Positions 25,622-36,143 are shown, counted from the first letter of the stretch. The stretch is DNA of 64,000 bases from Paenibacillus sp. P25 (GCA_024704175.1 CP085629.1:2914001-2978000); one strand, 5' to 3'. A program made the numbers and translations. The notes: a model not told the origin generated them from the letters alone.

Positions 25622-28539
25622 TCACTTCTCCTCTCCGAGCTTCACGGCTTGATGGACGCGCAAACGACGGATATGCATGAACAGGAGTCCCGCTCCCGTC
25701 AGCATCATAACGGCGACCACGACGTACAGCTGGTCGGTATCCCGGGCGTCGAAGACGACCCGGAACGGGGGCACCTGCGTCTTGACATTCTCGGCGGTTT
25801 GCAGGAACGGCAGGAACAGATAGCTCGTCAGCTTGCCGATCCCGAGTCCCAGCGCAATCGCAAGGCCCGCAGTGAACACCTGTTCCAGCAGGAGCATCCC
25901 GGTAAGCTGTTTCCGGGAAAGCCCCATCGCGCGAAGCACGCCGAATTGGACGACCCGGCTGGACAGATTGAAGAACCAATAAAGAATGTAGCCTACAAGC
26001 GATACGAAGACGGATACGAGAAAACCGAGACTCAAGATGCCGAATACGCCCCCTCGGGCGGGATGCTTCTTCTGCGTGATCAGCTCGTTGCGGACGTCTT
26101 TAACGCTCGCGACATCGATTTTCTTCGCTTTCAGCGCTTCGATCAGCGGCGCCACCTTCGCTCCGTCCTTCATCTTGAGCCAGACCTCGTAAGGCGTCAT
26201 TGGCGCCTGATCGTATACATATTCGAGATTGGCGATAAAGAACGGCGTTTGATCCGGGTACTGGCTCGGCCAATAAGGCACAGTAGCCACCACTACAAAA
26301 TCGACCGGTCGCTGCGATACCGTAATGCTCATCGTATCGCCAGGCTTAATGCTGTGCTTCTGGGCGAACGAAGACGGGATAATGACGGCCTGCTCATATT
26401 GGCCCAGCAGGTTCAAATATTGGTACGGATGCGCCTTGAACAAGTCTTTGCGGAACCAGGCGACCTTCGCAAAATCGACATTGTCGATGCCCATCAGAAT
26501 CCCTTGGCCGAGCGACTTGCCGGAAACGACGATGTTGCTCTTCGTCTGCAGCACGCGCGCCGCATGTTCGACGCCTTCGAGCCCGCGGAACACTTCGAAC
26601 GGAGGCTCGATATACCTCATCTTGGGAGGGGTTGATCGCCGGCGCCCTGTCCCCCGGGGCCTCCCGCTCCGGGCTGGCCTGGACCTCCCGGGCCCCCTGC
26701 CCGCCTGCAGCTCCGCCTTGACCCTGGCCACCTTGACCTTGCTGGCCGTTATTCGCATTCTGCGTAGGCGGCTCGTCGGAAACGGCTTCCCAGTTCGTCG
26801 TCATGACCACGTCCGTCCCGTACGCATACAAAATCCGGTCGGTGGAATTGAGATCGATCGTCCGGGTCGCCGAAGCGTTGTAGACGCCAAGGCCCAGCGT
26901 CAGGATCAGAAGAAGCATGATCGGATAGTACGATGTTGATGAACGCGAGAGCTGAGTCAGCGTCAGATAAACCGGAACCGGCAAGAAGCGCTTGCCCAGC
27001 CAGTTGCCCAGCCGCAGCAGCCAGGGGAACACTCTTAAGAAGAACAAGCCCAGCGAGATAATCGATAATGCCGGCACAAAAAACAGCGGCGGATGAACGG
27101 AAAGCTGGTCCGACGTCATGCCGGTCTGGCTGAACAGGTCCTGGCGCTGGTCGAACAAGTAGTACCCGTAGCCGACCAGGGCGATCAGCAGCAGATCGAG
27201 AAACCATTTCTGCCAGAACGGCCTCCGGTCCGAACGCGCAAGCTTCTGCTTATAGCTGACGATCGAGGCCCGGGCGAAGACGACGGCCGGAATGACGCCG
27301 GCGAGCAGCGCGATGACGACGGCCGCCACGCCGTACAGCAGCGATTCCGTCGAGACGCCGACAGGAACTGCCTTGCGGTCCACGAACGTAAGGAAGCCGC
27401 TGGAGGACCCGATGCTCTTCGCCATAAACCAGCCGAGCATCGGCCCCAGCACCAGAGCTACCGCGCCGAGAAGAAGCCCCTCGAGCAAATAGATCCAGAT
27501 AATCTGCCGGGTGCTCCCTCCCCGGTCGCGGATGACGGCGATCACCGTACGCCGCCGGTCCAGAGACTGCCTCGCATTCATTACGATGTAATAGAACACC
27601 ATCGCGATCATCGGCGCCGCCAGCGTGAACAGCAGAAGCTGCAGCTGCAGGCTCTGTACCTTGAATTCCTGAAGGATCGGAATGAACGATACGTCAACCC
27701 GCGTATTTTTCAGCTTCTGGAACAGAATGATGTCGAGACGCGTCAGCGTCCGTTCGAGCGGAGCAAGCTGACGCGTTTGAATTTCCTTCAAATCGAAGGC
27801 GTAATACCAGTTCGCCTGGCCGAGCGGGATCTTCTTGTTCTTCAGGACGTAATCGTTAAACCCCTGTTCGCCCGTGAAGAATATCCCCAGCGGCCCCTCC
27901 TGCCCTTGGAACCAATAAGGATCCCCGTCCTGCTTCGGCTTGAAGGTTCCGACGACCTTCACCTTCAGCGGCGCAATGCCGAGCCCGCCGGAGATCGGAT
28001 AATTAAACACATCCCCGATATGTATGTCGTTCCGGTACATCGCCTCTTCATGAATAACGGCTTCCACCACCCCGTTCTGGGGCGGGTCCGCGAACCAAGC
28101 GCCCTGCGACAGCTCCACATGCTCCTTGAGCCCGCTCTGCGCGGTCAACGTCATCTGCCGGCGCTTGCTGGGGTCGATCTTCGCCGGATCTTCGGGGGTC
28201 AGCTGCGAGCTCCGGATCGACAGGTCGCGGACGTAAGCCTGCTTCGGAAAGGGAATATCCTTCGGAATGTCCTCCCGTATATAAGTATCCACATCGTTCA
28301 GCGAATCGAGATCGGTCTTGTCGGTCGCCGGACGCTTGATAGCGGATCAGCACGGAGCCTGCCGGAAGCCCGCCGCTTTTCTCCTCCAGCGATTTGGATA
28401 CGACTCGCTTCAGCGAACCGTCCGCATACATCGGAATACTGGTGGTAAAAGCGACCGCCATAATGAGTCCGGCCAGCGTGCTCAGCGTGAGCCAGCGGGT
28501 GTTCCACATCTTGCGGAATAAAAAACGGAGCATCGGCAT
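25622..28539 (-). CDS. Large FtsX/MacB-type ABC permease (two frameshifts)
   Basis: About 970 residues rejoined. N-terminal helix [20 protein letters not shown], a large outer domain, then an FtsX-type helix bundle (about 350-600: [40 protein letters not shown]), a Gly/Gln-rich linker ([13 protein letters not shown]), a second outer domain and a final FtsX bundle ([20 protein letters not shown]). Breaks occur near 28310 and 26630. Two FtsX units in one chain resemble peptide or lipid exporters. Its start overlaps the adaptor stop in TGATG. Confidence 0.85.
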
Positions 28540-29620
28540 CAGCGTCCCACAACTTTCTGCCCCGGCGTAAGACCTTTCACGATTTCCACATCGGTCGCCG
28601 TCTGCTGGCCGATTTCCACGTCCACTTCGCGCTTGTTGCCCTGGTCGTCAACGATTTGCACATAGTTGCGCCCCGCATACGAACGAAGGGCGGCCAGCGG
28701 AATCGTCACGGCATTCTCTTTGCGCTGGGTAACGATGGATACGCTGAGCTGCGTTCCCCGGGTTAAACCTTCGGGGAATTGATCGAGCTGCACAAGCAAA
28801 TAATTATCGATCGAGTCCGGTCGCTTCGTCTGTCCTCCGTTCGACCCGCCGTTCGGATTTCCGCTATCATCTTTTTGGCGACCGGAAGCTGGAGCACCTT
28901 GCCCTTATGCTGGCCTGCCGTATTGATATCGACCACGGCTTCCATGCCGGGGGCCACCTTCTTCTGATCGTCCGGGCTTAGCGTCGCCGCCACGGTGAGC
29001 TGCGACAAATCGGCGATCGTCGCCACCGTATCGTAGGCTTTGGCCGTGTCGCCCTTCTTCAGGGACACCGAGACGATGGTCCCCGAGTAGGGAGCCGTCA
29101 GCTTGGCTCCGGCGATGGTGCTCTCGAGATTCTTCAGCTCCTCCTGCTTCAAAGCAAAGTTGACCTTCGCCTGTTCCAGCTGGTCGGCCGTCATTTCGTC
29201 GGCCTTGCGCAGCGATTCGATCATTGTCAGCTCGTCCTTGCGCGTCTCCAGTCGCTTCTGCTTCAGTTGCCGCTCCTGCTCGGTCACATCCAGCTCGGCG
29301 ATCAGCTGACCCTTCTCGACCTTGTCCCCGGTCTTGACCGCGATGTTCTTGATCCTCCGGTTGTTGTCATCGGTAAAATACAAATCCTCCTCCACCGTCG
29401 CCATCAGCTTCCCCGCACCGCGCACCTTGGTTTCCAGCGTTTCGGTCTTGACCGTATACACCGGCTTCTGCGATATCTTCGGCGGCGTAATCGCGGGTAT
29501 CGTCTCCTCCTGATCCTCCTTCGGCAACAGCGAGCAGCCGGAGGAGAGGAGCGGCGCTGCGGCGGCCGTTCCCAGCATGAGCGGCCTCGCCGCTTTCTTA
29601 ACTGTTGATAAATCTGCCAT
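28539..29620 (-). CDS. HlyD/MacA-type adaptor lipoprotein (frameshift)
   Basis: ATG 29620 begins MADLSTVKKAARPLMLG and a lipobox LLSSGC. Then come the lipoyl half (DDNNRRIKNIAVKTGDKVEK), a coiled-coil hairpin, the second half (AKLTAPYSGTIVSVSLKKGD) and a beta-barrel. The frame breaks near 28800-28860 and resumes at VQLDQFPEGLTRGTQLSVSI. About 355 residues. It overlaps the end of the upstream ATPase by 23 bases and the permease start by 1-2 bases. With the two ATPases and permease it makes a MacAB-like exporter. Confidence 0.85.
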
Positions 29621-30427
29621 CCACCATCTCGTAAACACGGTCGGCAACCTCCAGTATCGTCGGGTCATGAGTCGTCATGCAGATCGTCATTCGTTCCGTC
29701 CGGATAATATCGCGGAAGACGCCCATAACCTGGGCGCCCATCTGCGAATCCAGCTCGGCCGTCGGCTCGTCGGCGAGCAGCAGGCTGGGTCGATGAGCGA
29801 TCGCTTTGGCAATCGCCACCCGGCGCTGCTCGCCGCCGGACAGCTCGAACGGCCGGTGATGCATCCTTCGGCCGAGCCCGACCAGCTCCAGGCAGTGGCT
29901 CACCCGGCTCTTCCACTCGCCGCGGGGAACGTTCGCCATCCGGAGCGACAGCTCCACATTCTCCCAAGCGGAGAGCAGCGGCATCAAAGCAAATGATTGG
30001 AAAATGAATCCGATCTCTTTCCTGCGTATGTATGTCCTTTCATTATCTCCGCTCTCATGAAACCGGTGTTCCTTAAAGCAAATTTCCCCTCGGTTCGGCT
30101 GATCGAGCCCCCGATCAGATTGAGAAGCGTCGTCTTGCCGGAGCCCGAACGCCCCTTCAGCATAACCAGCTGTGTCGGATACAGCGCCATGTCGATTCCC
30201 TTGAGCACATGAAGCCGCTGTCCGCCAACGGAGAACGATCTCTCCACGCCGGATACAGTGAGCAGCGGCTGGCTCCGTTCAATCGGCGGCAAGGTCTCCG
30301 CCGCGGATGCCGTTAACGCGTCGGCGCCGGCTAACGCCGCCGGACCGCCGCCTGGTGACCCCGGGGGCAGGAACGTTTCCGGATCGATCGGCGCGCCGTC
30401 TTTCTTTTTACGCGGCCATCGAAGCAT
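29598..30427 (-). CDS. ABC exporter ATPase, MacB/LolD type (frameshift)
   Basis: First gene of the export operon. ATG 30427 follows AAAGGAGGGGG. A non-conserved N-terminal extension (about 45 residues, Pro/Ala-rich) precedes the ATPase: Walker A GRSGSGKTTLLN, Q-loop GFIFQSF, signature [15 protein letters not shown], Walker B SLLLADEPT and H-loop TTHD. The frame breaks at the C run 30108-30112; one extra base turns GGSISRTEG into GGLDQPNRGE, as expected for the family. The adaptor gene overlaps its end. Confidence 0.87.
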
Positions 30428-30494
30428 GCGGCCCCCTCCTTTTTGCAATTGTAAAGAAATTATGTAAATACCATTCCTGCTAAATCTATCCATA

Positions 30495-30523
30495 TAGACG
30501 CAGGCTTTCCTGGAAAGGTTACA
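30495..30523 (-). promoter_or_regulatory. ECF-sigma-type promoter of ABC export operon
   Basis: TGTAAC (30523-30518) and CGTCTA (30500-30495) are separated by 17 bp. This fits the -35 AAC / -10 CGTC pattern of cell-envelope ECF sigma factors of Bacillales (SigX/SigM/SigV group). It lies 68 bp upstream of the operon start. The rest of the 290-bp gap is AT-rich with a terminator at its far end. Confidence 0.55.
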
Positions 30524-30629
30524 AGAAAATCGAGATTTTCTAAAAAAATTTTCCAAAATAAGGCTCAAGACTCAGTTTAGCATAGGCATCTTTTGGAAAT
30601 CTAAGCCTTTTTCTCAATCGTTTGGAAGC

Positions 30630-30678
30630 AAAAAAGCAGAGCCTCTCCAGCGGTTCTACCAACCGGATGCTCTGCTTT
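30630..30678 (-). terminator. Terminator after LysE-type gene
   Basis: AAAGCAGAGC and GGCTCTGCTT arms with a long loop, then six T on the minus strand. Confidence 0.8.
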
Positions 30679-30720
30679 ATATGAAATGTTATGGTATTGC
30701 GAGATTCTGCTCCTAACGAT

Positions 30721-31341
30721 TTATCGGAACAGGGACAGCCCCATATAAACCGTGACCGCCCACATGACCCAGGCGGATGCTTTGTTCAGCCCGGCCAGGA
30801 AGCGTCCGTTCGAATCCAGCTTCCCCAGGATCCGGCCCGCCGTGGCAAGACCCGTGAACCAGATCCAGGAAACCAGAATGGCGGCCAGGGCGAAAGCCGC
30901 CTTGTCCGCTCCGGAATAGCTAAGGGAGCTCGTTCCGATCACACCGACCGTATCCAGAATCGCATGGGGATTCAGCAGCGATACCGATGCCGCGAACGCC
31001 ATTTGTTTGCGCGGCGAGAAAGCCTGTCCGGCCCCGCTCCCCGCGCCGCCGGACGAGGATGCGCTCTTCCAGGTGCTCCAGCCCATATACAGCAGGAACG
31101 CGATGCCTGCGCAAAGGAAAACGGTTTTCACCCAGTACGCTCCCAGCAGCACCAGAGAAACCCCGAGCACCGCAAGCAGGATCAGCAGGGTATCGCATAC
31201 GGAAGCCGTTATAATGGCCGGAAGCGCTTGAACGTATCTTTTGTGCGCGGCACCTTGATTAAAAATAAATACGTTCTGCACCCCCAGCGGAAGAATAAGT
31301 CCAAAAGCAAGGATCATACCATGAATGAAAGCTGCAGCCAA
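30721..31341 (-). CDS. LysE/ArgO-family amino-acid exporter
   Basis: 206 residues with six predicted helices. The family N-terminus is clear: FGLILPLGVQNVFIFNQGA (the GPQN-like LGVQN motif), then ITASVCDTLLILLAVLGVSL, and SVSLLNPHAILDTVGVIG (the LNPHA motif). LysE/ArgO proteins export basic amino acids. The start is TTG 31341 behind GAGGAGAGG. It is monocistronic between two terminators. Confidence 0.9.
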   Translation of the reverse strand: MAAAFIHGMILAFGLILPLGVQNVFIFNQGAAHKRYVQALPAIITASVCDTLLILLAVLGVSLVLLGAYWVKTVFLCAGIAFLLYMGWSTWKSASSSGGAGSGAGQAFSPRKQMAFAASVSLLNPHAILDTVGVIGTSSLSYSGADKAAFALAAILVSWIWFTGLATAGRILGKLDSNGRFLAGLNKASAWVMWAVTVYMGLSLFR

Positions 31342-31391
31342 TACGAGTTCCTCTCCTCAATGACAACCTATCTTAATAAAAATAATAACAG

Positions 31392-31424
31392 AAAAAAGCG
31401 CCGGTTCCCGCGGGGAACCGGACG
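31392..31424 (-). terminator. Terminator of hbd-ackA-asnS-dnaD transcript
   Basis: GCGTCCGGTTCCC and GGGAACCGGCGC around CGC, then six T on the minus strand, 41 bases after dnaD. Confidence 0.85.
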
Positions 31425-31464
31425 CCGTTCGCTTATGATACGGATTCGGCACAACCCTTTATCG

Positions 31465-32142
31465 CTACCGCAGCGAGCGGAATTTCTGCGAATGCTCCTT
31501 CGCCTGCTCCACCGTCTGGATCCGGTTCCAGCGCCACTCGAGCAGAATCCGGTCGATGTAGCGGAAATGCACCTTGCCGGCAAAGACCGCTTCCTTGAGA
31601 CCGGCGAGGATCAGCTCCTCCGCATACCCGTCCTTATCGATCCAGCCGGAGATGGACTCCAGTTCCATCGGCGTGAGCGGACGGCCGAACTCCTTCTCGA
31701 AGATCGAGAAGATATCGCTGCGCTCCTTGCGTTCTTCCGCTGCGCCGAGTTCTTCCTGCTCCCGGCGCAGCTCCTCCAGACGGCACTCCGCCAGACGCTG
31801 CAGGAGCGGTCGCCAATTATACTTCTCGCTGTGGACGCCGGAGGCCGGATCCATCACTTCGTCTATAGAAAGCGACCCTTCCTTGAGCAGCTTCTGCAGG
31901 ACCGCGATGATCTTCTCCTGGGTCACCGACATCCGCCGCTGAAGTTCCTCCAAGGTCGGGAAATCTTTATTTTCCTTCTGTTGAAACGCCATGACATGCA
32001 GCACCAGCATCACGTCCGTTTCGTTCATGCGCAGCTGCGCATAATAGCGGAACAGCCAGTACGGCACGTCGACATGCCCATCCTGCCAACCAGTGAGCAG
32101 CACGGACGCGCACTCGTTCCAAGCCGAAACGCCTCGTCGCAT
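31465..32142 (-). CDS. dnaD: DnaD replication initiation protein
   Basis: 225 residues. The N-terminal winged helix spans VPYWLFRYYAQLRMNETDVM to VTQEKIIAVLQKLLKEGSL. A helical linker leads to the DDBH2 domain, FEKEFGRPLTPMELESISGW ... VHFRYIDRILLEWRWN, with the conserved YxxxIL-x-W ending. DnaD with DnaB loads the replicative helicase via DnaI in Bacillales. The gene follows asnS by 24 bases, the order found in B. subtilis; nth does not follow here. Confidence 0.93.
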   Translation of the reverse strand: MRRGVSAWNECASVLLTGWQDGHVDVPYWLFRYYAQLRMNETDVMLVLHVMAFQQKENKDFPTLEELQRRMSVTQEKIIAVLQKLLKEGSLSIDEVMDPASGVHSEKYNWRPLLQRLAECRLEELRREQEELGAAEERKERSDIFSIFEKEFGRPLTPMELESISGWIDKDGYAEELILAGLKEAVFAGKVHFRYIDRILLEWRWNRIQTVEQAKEHSQKFRSLR

Positions 32143-32166
32143 GCGAGCCCCTCACTTCCTTTTGAA

Positions 32167-33465
32167 TTACGGATACAGACGGTACAACAGACGCGGGAAC
32201 GGAATCGTTTCGCGCACATGATCCAGCCCGCAGATCCAGGCGACCGTCCGCTCGAGACCGAGGCCGAACCCGGAATGCGGCACGGAGCCGTATTTCCGCA
32301 AATCCAGATACCACTGGTACGCTTCCTTGGACAGCTCATGCTGCAGGAAACGCTCCTCCATCAGCTCCGGATCGTCGATCCGCTGGTCGCCGCCGATAAT
32401 TTCCCCGTAGCCCTCCGGCGCAATCAGGTCGGCGCAAAGCACCACCTCCGGCCGGTTCGGATCCGGCTTCATGTAGAACGCCTTGATTTCCGTCGGATAA
32501 TGCGTGATGAACACCGGCTTCTCGTACTTCTCCGCGATCGCCGTCTCGTGCGGCGCCCCGAAATCTTCGCCCCAATCGAACTCATGCCCTTCCGCCTTCA
32601 GGAATTTCACGGCCTCGTCATAGGTGATGCGCGGGAACGGTGCCTGCACCTTCTCCAGCTTGCTTATGTCGCGCTCGAGCGTCTCCAGTTCCTTGCGGCA
32701 GTGCGTCAGCACAGACTGCACGATATGCGAGACGAACTGCTCCTGCACCTCCAGGTTCTGCTCGTGCGTCACGAAGGCCATCTCCGGCTCGATCATCCAG
32801 AACTCGATCAAATGCCGCCGCGTCTTCGACTTCTCCGCCCGGAACGTCGGGCCGAACGAGTACACCCGGCCGAGCGCCATCGCCGCCGCCTCCATATACA
32901 GCTGGCCGCTTTGCGTCAAATAGGCGTCCTCGTCAAAATATTTCGTATGAAACAGATTCGTCGTCCCTTCGCAGGAAGAAGGCGTCAGGATCGGCGGATC
33001 GACCAGCTGAAAGCCCCGTTCGTCAAAAAACTGCTGGATCGCCCGGATGATCTGCGCCCGGATCACCAGAATCGCCCGGCGCCGCGGCGAACGGATCCAT
33101 AGATGGCGGTGATCCATCAGGAAATCGACGCCGTGCTCCTTCGGCGTAATCGGGTAATCGCTCGTCAGCTGGATGATCTCCACACCCGTGACCGTGAGCT
33201 CAAAGCCGCCCTTGCTCCGGGTATCCTCCCGCACCGTCCCGGTCACATAAAGCGAGCTCTCCTGCGTCAGCTTCCCGGTATCCTCCCATATCTGCTCGCT
33301 CACTTCGCTCTTCACCACGACGCCTTGAATAAAGCCGGAGCCGTCGCGCAGCTGGAGGAAGCGGATTTTCCCGCTGGAACGGATATTGTGCAGCCAGCGA
33401 CCGATCGTCACACTCTCTTCGATATGCTTATCCACTTCGCGGATCATGATAAGGTTACGGTTCAT
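32167..33465 (-). CDS. asnS: Asparaginyl-tRNA synthetase
   Basis: 432 residues, uninterrupted. The N-terminal OB fold ([20 protein letters not shown]) binds the anticodon. The class II core shows motif 2 ([20 protein letters not shown]) and motif 3 ([15 protein letters not shown]). EFWMIEPEM separates AsnRS from archaeal-type AspRS together with the short OB linker. It attaches Asn to tRNA-Asn. The start ATG overlaps the stop of a 32-codon frame upstream in ATGA, and dnaD follows. Confidence 0.95.
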   Translation of the reverse strand: MNRNLIMIREVDKHIEESVTIGRWLHNIRSSGKIRFLQLRDGSGFIQGVVVKSEVSEQIWEDTGKLTQESSLYVTGTVREDTRSKGGFELTVTGVEIIQLTSDYPITPKEHGVDFLMDHRHLWIRSPRRRAILVIRAQIIRAIQQFFDERGFQLVDPPILTPSSCEGTTNLFHTKYFDEDAYLTQSGQLYMEAAAMALGRVYSFGPTFRAEKSKTRRHLIEFWMIEPEMAFVTHEQNLEVQEQFVSHIVQSVLTHCRKELETLERDISKLEKVQAPFPRITYDEAVKFLKAEGHEFDWGEDFGAPHETAIAEKYEKPVFITHYPTEIKAFYMKPDPNRPEVVLCADLIAPEGYGEIIGGDQRIDDPELMEERFLQHELSKEAYQWYLDLRKYGSVPHSGFGLGLERTVAWICGLDHVRETIPFPRLLYRLYP

Positions 33466-33560
33466 CCTTTACGGTTTCTCCTTTCCAAGTTCACCTGACC
33501 GGCCGCACGGCGGACCTGCTCATCCACCTGGGTGAACAAACGTTCGGCCGCCTGCGCCAT
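33462..33560 (-). CDS. Candidate 32-residue peptide coupled to asnS
   Basis: An ATG at 33560 opens 32 codons whose TGA overlaps the asnS start in ATGA. The product ([20 protein letters not shown]...) is a basic amphipathic helix. It starts 4 bases after the ackA stop. It may serve translational coupling more than encode a functional peptide. It contains only one Asn cluster late in the frame, so an attenuator reading is weak. Confidence 0.4.
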   Translation of the reverse strand: MAQAAERLFTQVDEQVRRAAGQVNLERRNRKG

Positions 33561-33564
33561 ATCC

Positions 33565-34779
33565 TTATACTACATCATTCCTGTGCAAAATCAACTGGTA
33601 CGTGTCGCGCGCGATGACCAGCTCCTCGTTCGTAGGGATCACAAATACCTGCACCGGGGAGTCCGGCGTCGTGATCGCCCGTTCGCCCGGCTCGCGGCGC
33701 TCGTTCGCTTCTTCATCGAGCCGGATGCCGAGAAACGTCAAATTGCGGCAGACGGCCGCCCGCGCTGGCGCCGAATTCTCGCCGACCCCGGCGGTAAACA
33801 CAATGGCGTCGACGCCGTTCATCGCTGCGGCATAAGAGCCGATGTACTTGCGCAGCCGGTATTCGTACATGTCGAAGGCAAGCGCCGCATTCCGGTCGCC
33901 CTCTTCACGCGCCTGCGTAATTTCCCGCATGTCGTCGCCGATCCCCGAGATGGCGAGGAGCCCGCTGTGCTTGTTCAGCATCGAATTGACCTCGCCGAGC
34001 GTCAGGTCTTCGACCCCCATCGCATAAGGCACGATTGCCGGATCGATGTCCCCGCTGCGCGTCCCCATCATCAACCCCTCCAAGGGCGTCATGCCCATGC
34101 TGGTATCGACGGATTGACCGCCCAGGACGGCCGTGCAGCTGGCGCCGTTGCCGATATGGCAGGTGATGAGCTTCAGCTCCTTCAGCGGACGGCCGAGCAA
34201 GGCCGCCGTCCGCTCGCTAACGTAGAAGTGAGAGGTGCCGTGGAAGCCGTAGCGCCGGATTTTATGCTTTTTATACAGCACCATCGGAATGGGGTACAAA
34301 TACGCAACCGGCGGCATCGTCTGGTGGAAGGCCGTATCGAAGACGACCGCCTGCGGCACCTCCGGCATGTTCGCTTCCACCGCCTGAATGCCGAGCATAT
34401 GAGCCGGGTTGTGCAGCGGCGCCAAATCGAAAAGCTGCTTGATCTGCCGCTTTACCTCGTCATTCACCAGCACGGAGCCGGAGAAGGCTTCCCCGCCGTG
34501 CACGACGCGGTGGCCTACCGCTTGAATTTCCGCCGTCGATTGCAGCACGCCGAATTCCCGGTGAACCAGCATATCGAGCACTTTGCGGATCGCGGTCGTA
34601 TGCTCCAGAATTTCCCGCACCTCGCGGACCTCGGGCTTCCCTGCGGGCTCGAACGTAAGAATGGCCGATTCCATTCCGATCCGTTCCACCTTGCCTTTGG
34701 CGAGCACCGATTCGTCCGTCATATCGTATAGCTGAAACTTCAGCGAAGAGTCGCCGGCATTGATCACCAAAACCTTCAC
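33565..34779 (-). CDS. ackA: Acetate kinase
   Basis: 404 residues, uninterrupted. Motifs: NAGDSSLKFQLYDM at the start (the family usually has NAGSSSLK, here Asp replaces one Ser), VGHRVVHGGEAFSGS, RYGFHGTSHFYVSERTA, CHIGNGASCTAV and VFTAGVGENS. It interconverts acetyl phosphate and acetate with ATP. No pta is nearby. The ATG overlaps the hbd stop in ATGA, so the two are co-translated; the pairing with hbd could also allow use of butyryl phosphate, but the residues seen are of the acetate type. Confidence 0.93.
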   Translation of the reverse strand: MKVLVINAGDSSLKFQLYDMTDESVLAKGKVERIGMESAILTFEPAGKPEVREVREILEHTTAIRKVLDMLVHREFGVLQSTAEIQAVGHRVVHGGEAFSGSVLVNDEVKRQIKQLFDLAPLHNPAHMLGIQAVEANMPEVPQAVVFDTAFHQTMPPVAYLYPIPMVLYKKHKIRRYGFHGTSHFYVSERTAALLGRPLKELKLITCHIGNGASCTAVLGGQSVDTSMGMTPLEGLMMGTRSGDIDPAIVPYAMGVEDLTLGEVNSMLNKHSGLLAISGIGDDMREITQAREEGDRNAALAFDMYEYRLRKYIGSYAAAMNGVDAIVFTAGVGENSAPARAAVCRNLTFLGIRLDEEANERREPGERAITTPDSPVQVFVIPTNEELVIARDTYQLILHRNDVV

Positions 34780-35648
34780 AACCGATCACCGTCCTTGTCG
34801 TAGCGGAAAAAGCCCTGTCCCGTCTTCGTGCCGAGATGCCCTGCGCGAACCATCTGCTTGAGCAGCACGGCCGGCCGGTACTTGACGTCGCCGAATTCGC
34901 GGAACATCCGCTCCATCGCCGCAAGCACGGAGTCCAGGCCGAACCGGTCCGCCATCTCCAGCGGGCCGTAATGAAAATCGTAGCCGATCCGCATCGCCGA
35001 ATCGATATCCTCCGCACTCGCTACCCGCTCGGAAAGCACATGCAGCGCTTCGTTGATCAATACGCAGATCAGCCGCGTCGTGACGAAGCCGGGCGACTCG
35101 TAGACCTGAATCCCGCGCTTTTGAATCGTCTCCTCGACGAACCGCTTCGTCTGCGTGAAGGTTTCGTCGCTCGTTTTTAACCCTCTTATAATTTCCACCA
35201 AATGGATCTTCGATACCGGGTATACAAAATGAAGCCCGATCACGCGCTCCGGCCTGCTTGTTTCCGCCGCGATCTCCGTTAAGCTCAGCGTCGAAGTATT
35301 GCTTGCGAGCAGCACCCTCTCCGGACACACCTCGTCCAGGCGACGGAACAGCTCCTTCTTGAGTTCCAGTTCCTCCGTGACCGTTTCAATCACCATATCG
35401 CAATCGGTCAAAGCGCTCAAATCATACACTTTTTGAATCCTGGACAGGATGAGTTTCTTCTCCACGGGGGTTATCGCCCATTTCTCGAGCTGCTTGTCCA
35501 GACCGATCTCGATCTGCTCCAGTGCATGCTCCAGCTTCTCCGGCGTCCGTTCGATGAGAAGCACCTCCAGGCCCTTACCCGCCAGCATTTCGGCTATGCC
35601 CTGCCCCATCGTTCCTCCGCCGACCACTCCGATTTTACCAAAAATCAT
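34776..35648 (-). CDS. hbd: 3-hydroxyacyl-CoA (3-hydroxybutyryl-CoA) dehydrogenase
   Basis: 290 residues. The Rossmann fold has GVVGGGTMGQGIAEMLAGKG; the catalytic region has LLASNTSTLSLTEIA and IGLHFVYPVSKIHLVEIIRG, with His in LHF as the likely catalytic residue (most relatives have HFFNP where this has HFVYP). The C-terminal domain is GFVTTRLICVLINEALHVL ... GPLEMADRFGLD. It oxidises (S)-3-hydroxyacyl-CoA with NAD. First gene of the hbd-ackA-asnS-dnaD string; a TATAAT-like box is at 35689-35684. Confidence 0.9.
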   Translation of the reverse strand: MIFGKIGVVGGGTMGQGIAEMLAGKGLEVLLIERTPEKLEHALEQIEIGLDKQLEKWAITPVEKKLILSRIQKVYDLSALTDCDMVIETVTEELELKKELFRRLDEVCPERVLLASNTSTLSLTEIAAETSRPERVIGLHFVYPVSKIHLVEIIRGLKTSDETFTQTKRFVEETIQKRGIQVYESPGFVTTRLICVLINEALHVLSERVASAEDIDSAMRIGYDFHYGPLEMADRFGLDSVLAAMERMFREFGDVKYRPAVLLKQMVRAGHLGTKTGQGFFRYDKDGDRL

Positions 35649-35865
35649 CCGGGCTCACCTCTCTTTTTCTATTCCCGCTATCTATTATACACAACGCAGG
35701 CCCTTCCTGTTTGTGACAAAAATCATCAAAATCCGGCAGGCGCAATGCGGAATCAGGCGGATACAGGCGTGCTTTCGTACAAGCAATCCCGCCCCTCCCG
35801 CCATATCATATAGTAATCTACCCGAAATGCGCTTCCTTGCAGCAGGTCGGGAGAAAACGAACAAA

Positions 35866-36061
35866 GTGAAGTCGGCCAACCGTGCTGGATAAACTCAAAA
35901 AGCCCGGCTTCATTCTTGGCATGCCGGGCGCCGCCAAGATCGTGCCGGACAACTTCGGCATCGCCATTCCGGATGAAGCGGTGAACCAGATCGCGGGCGG
36001 CATCGGCGCGATGCTTGTCGTTATCGGCATTTTCATGGATCACGGAAAAAGCGAAAGCTAA
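35866..36061 (+). CDS. Holin-like small membrane protein (frameshift)
   Basis: A GTG at 35866 behind GGGAGAAA starts KSANRA; the frame then shifts near 35884 to LDKLKKPGFILGMPGAAKIV, followed by NFGIAIPDEAVNQIAGGIGA and a membrane helix ending IFMDHGKSES. The arrangement (short lead, LDKLKNPGF, a mid-helix, VNQIAGGIGA, helix) recalls phiLC3-type phage holins. It is an orphan between hbd and leuD with its own terminator, 2.5 kb from the prophage. It could be a phage remnant or a domesticated holin. No ribosome site is seen for the alternative GTG at 35882. Confidence 0.5.
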
Positions 36062-36093
36062 GCGATACCCCCAAGGGGAACGGGGATCAGCCA

Positions 36094-36134
36094 AAGCCGG
36101 GCGGCTCTGCAGGGGCAGGGCTCCCGGCTTTTTG
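36094..36134 (+). terminator. Terminator after holin-like gene
   Basis: AGCCGGG (36095-36101) and CCCGGCT (36123-36129), then a T run. Confidence 0.8.
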
Positions 36135-36143
36135 GGGTGCGAA

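Noticed and set aside
30691-33102. 803-codon open frame on the plus strand opposite lysE, dnaD and asnS
   Set aside because: It is fully antisense to three clear genes, is rich in Arg/His/Leu as expected from reverse-strand reading of GC-biased codons, and has no domain.
33532-34731. 399-codon open frame opposite acetate kinase
   Set aside because: Shadow of ackA; composition is that of an antisense frame and no ribosome site is present.
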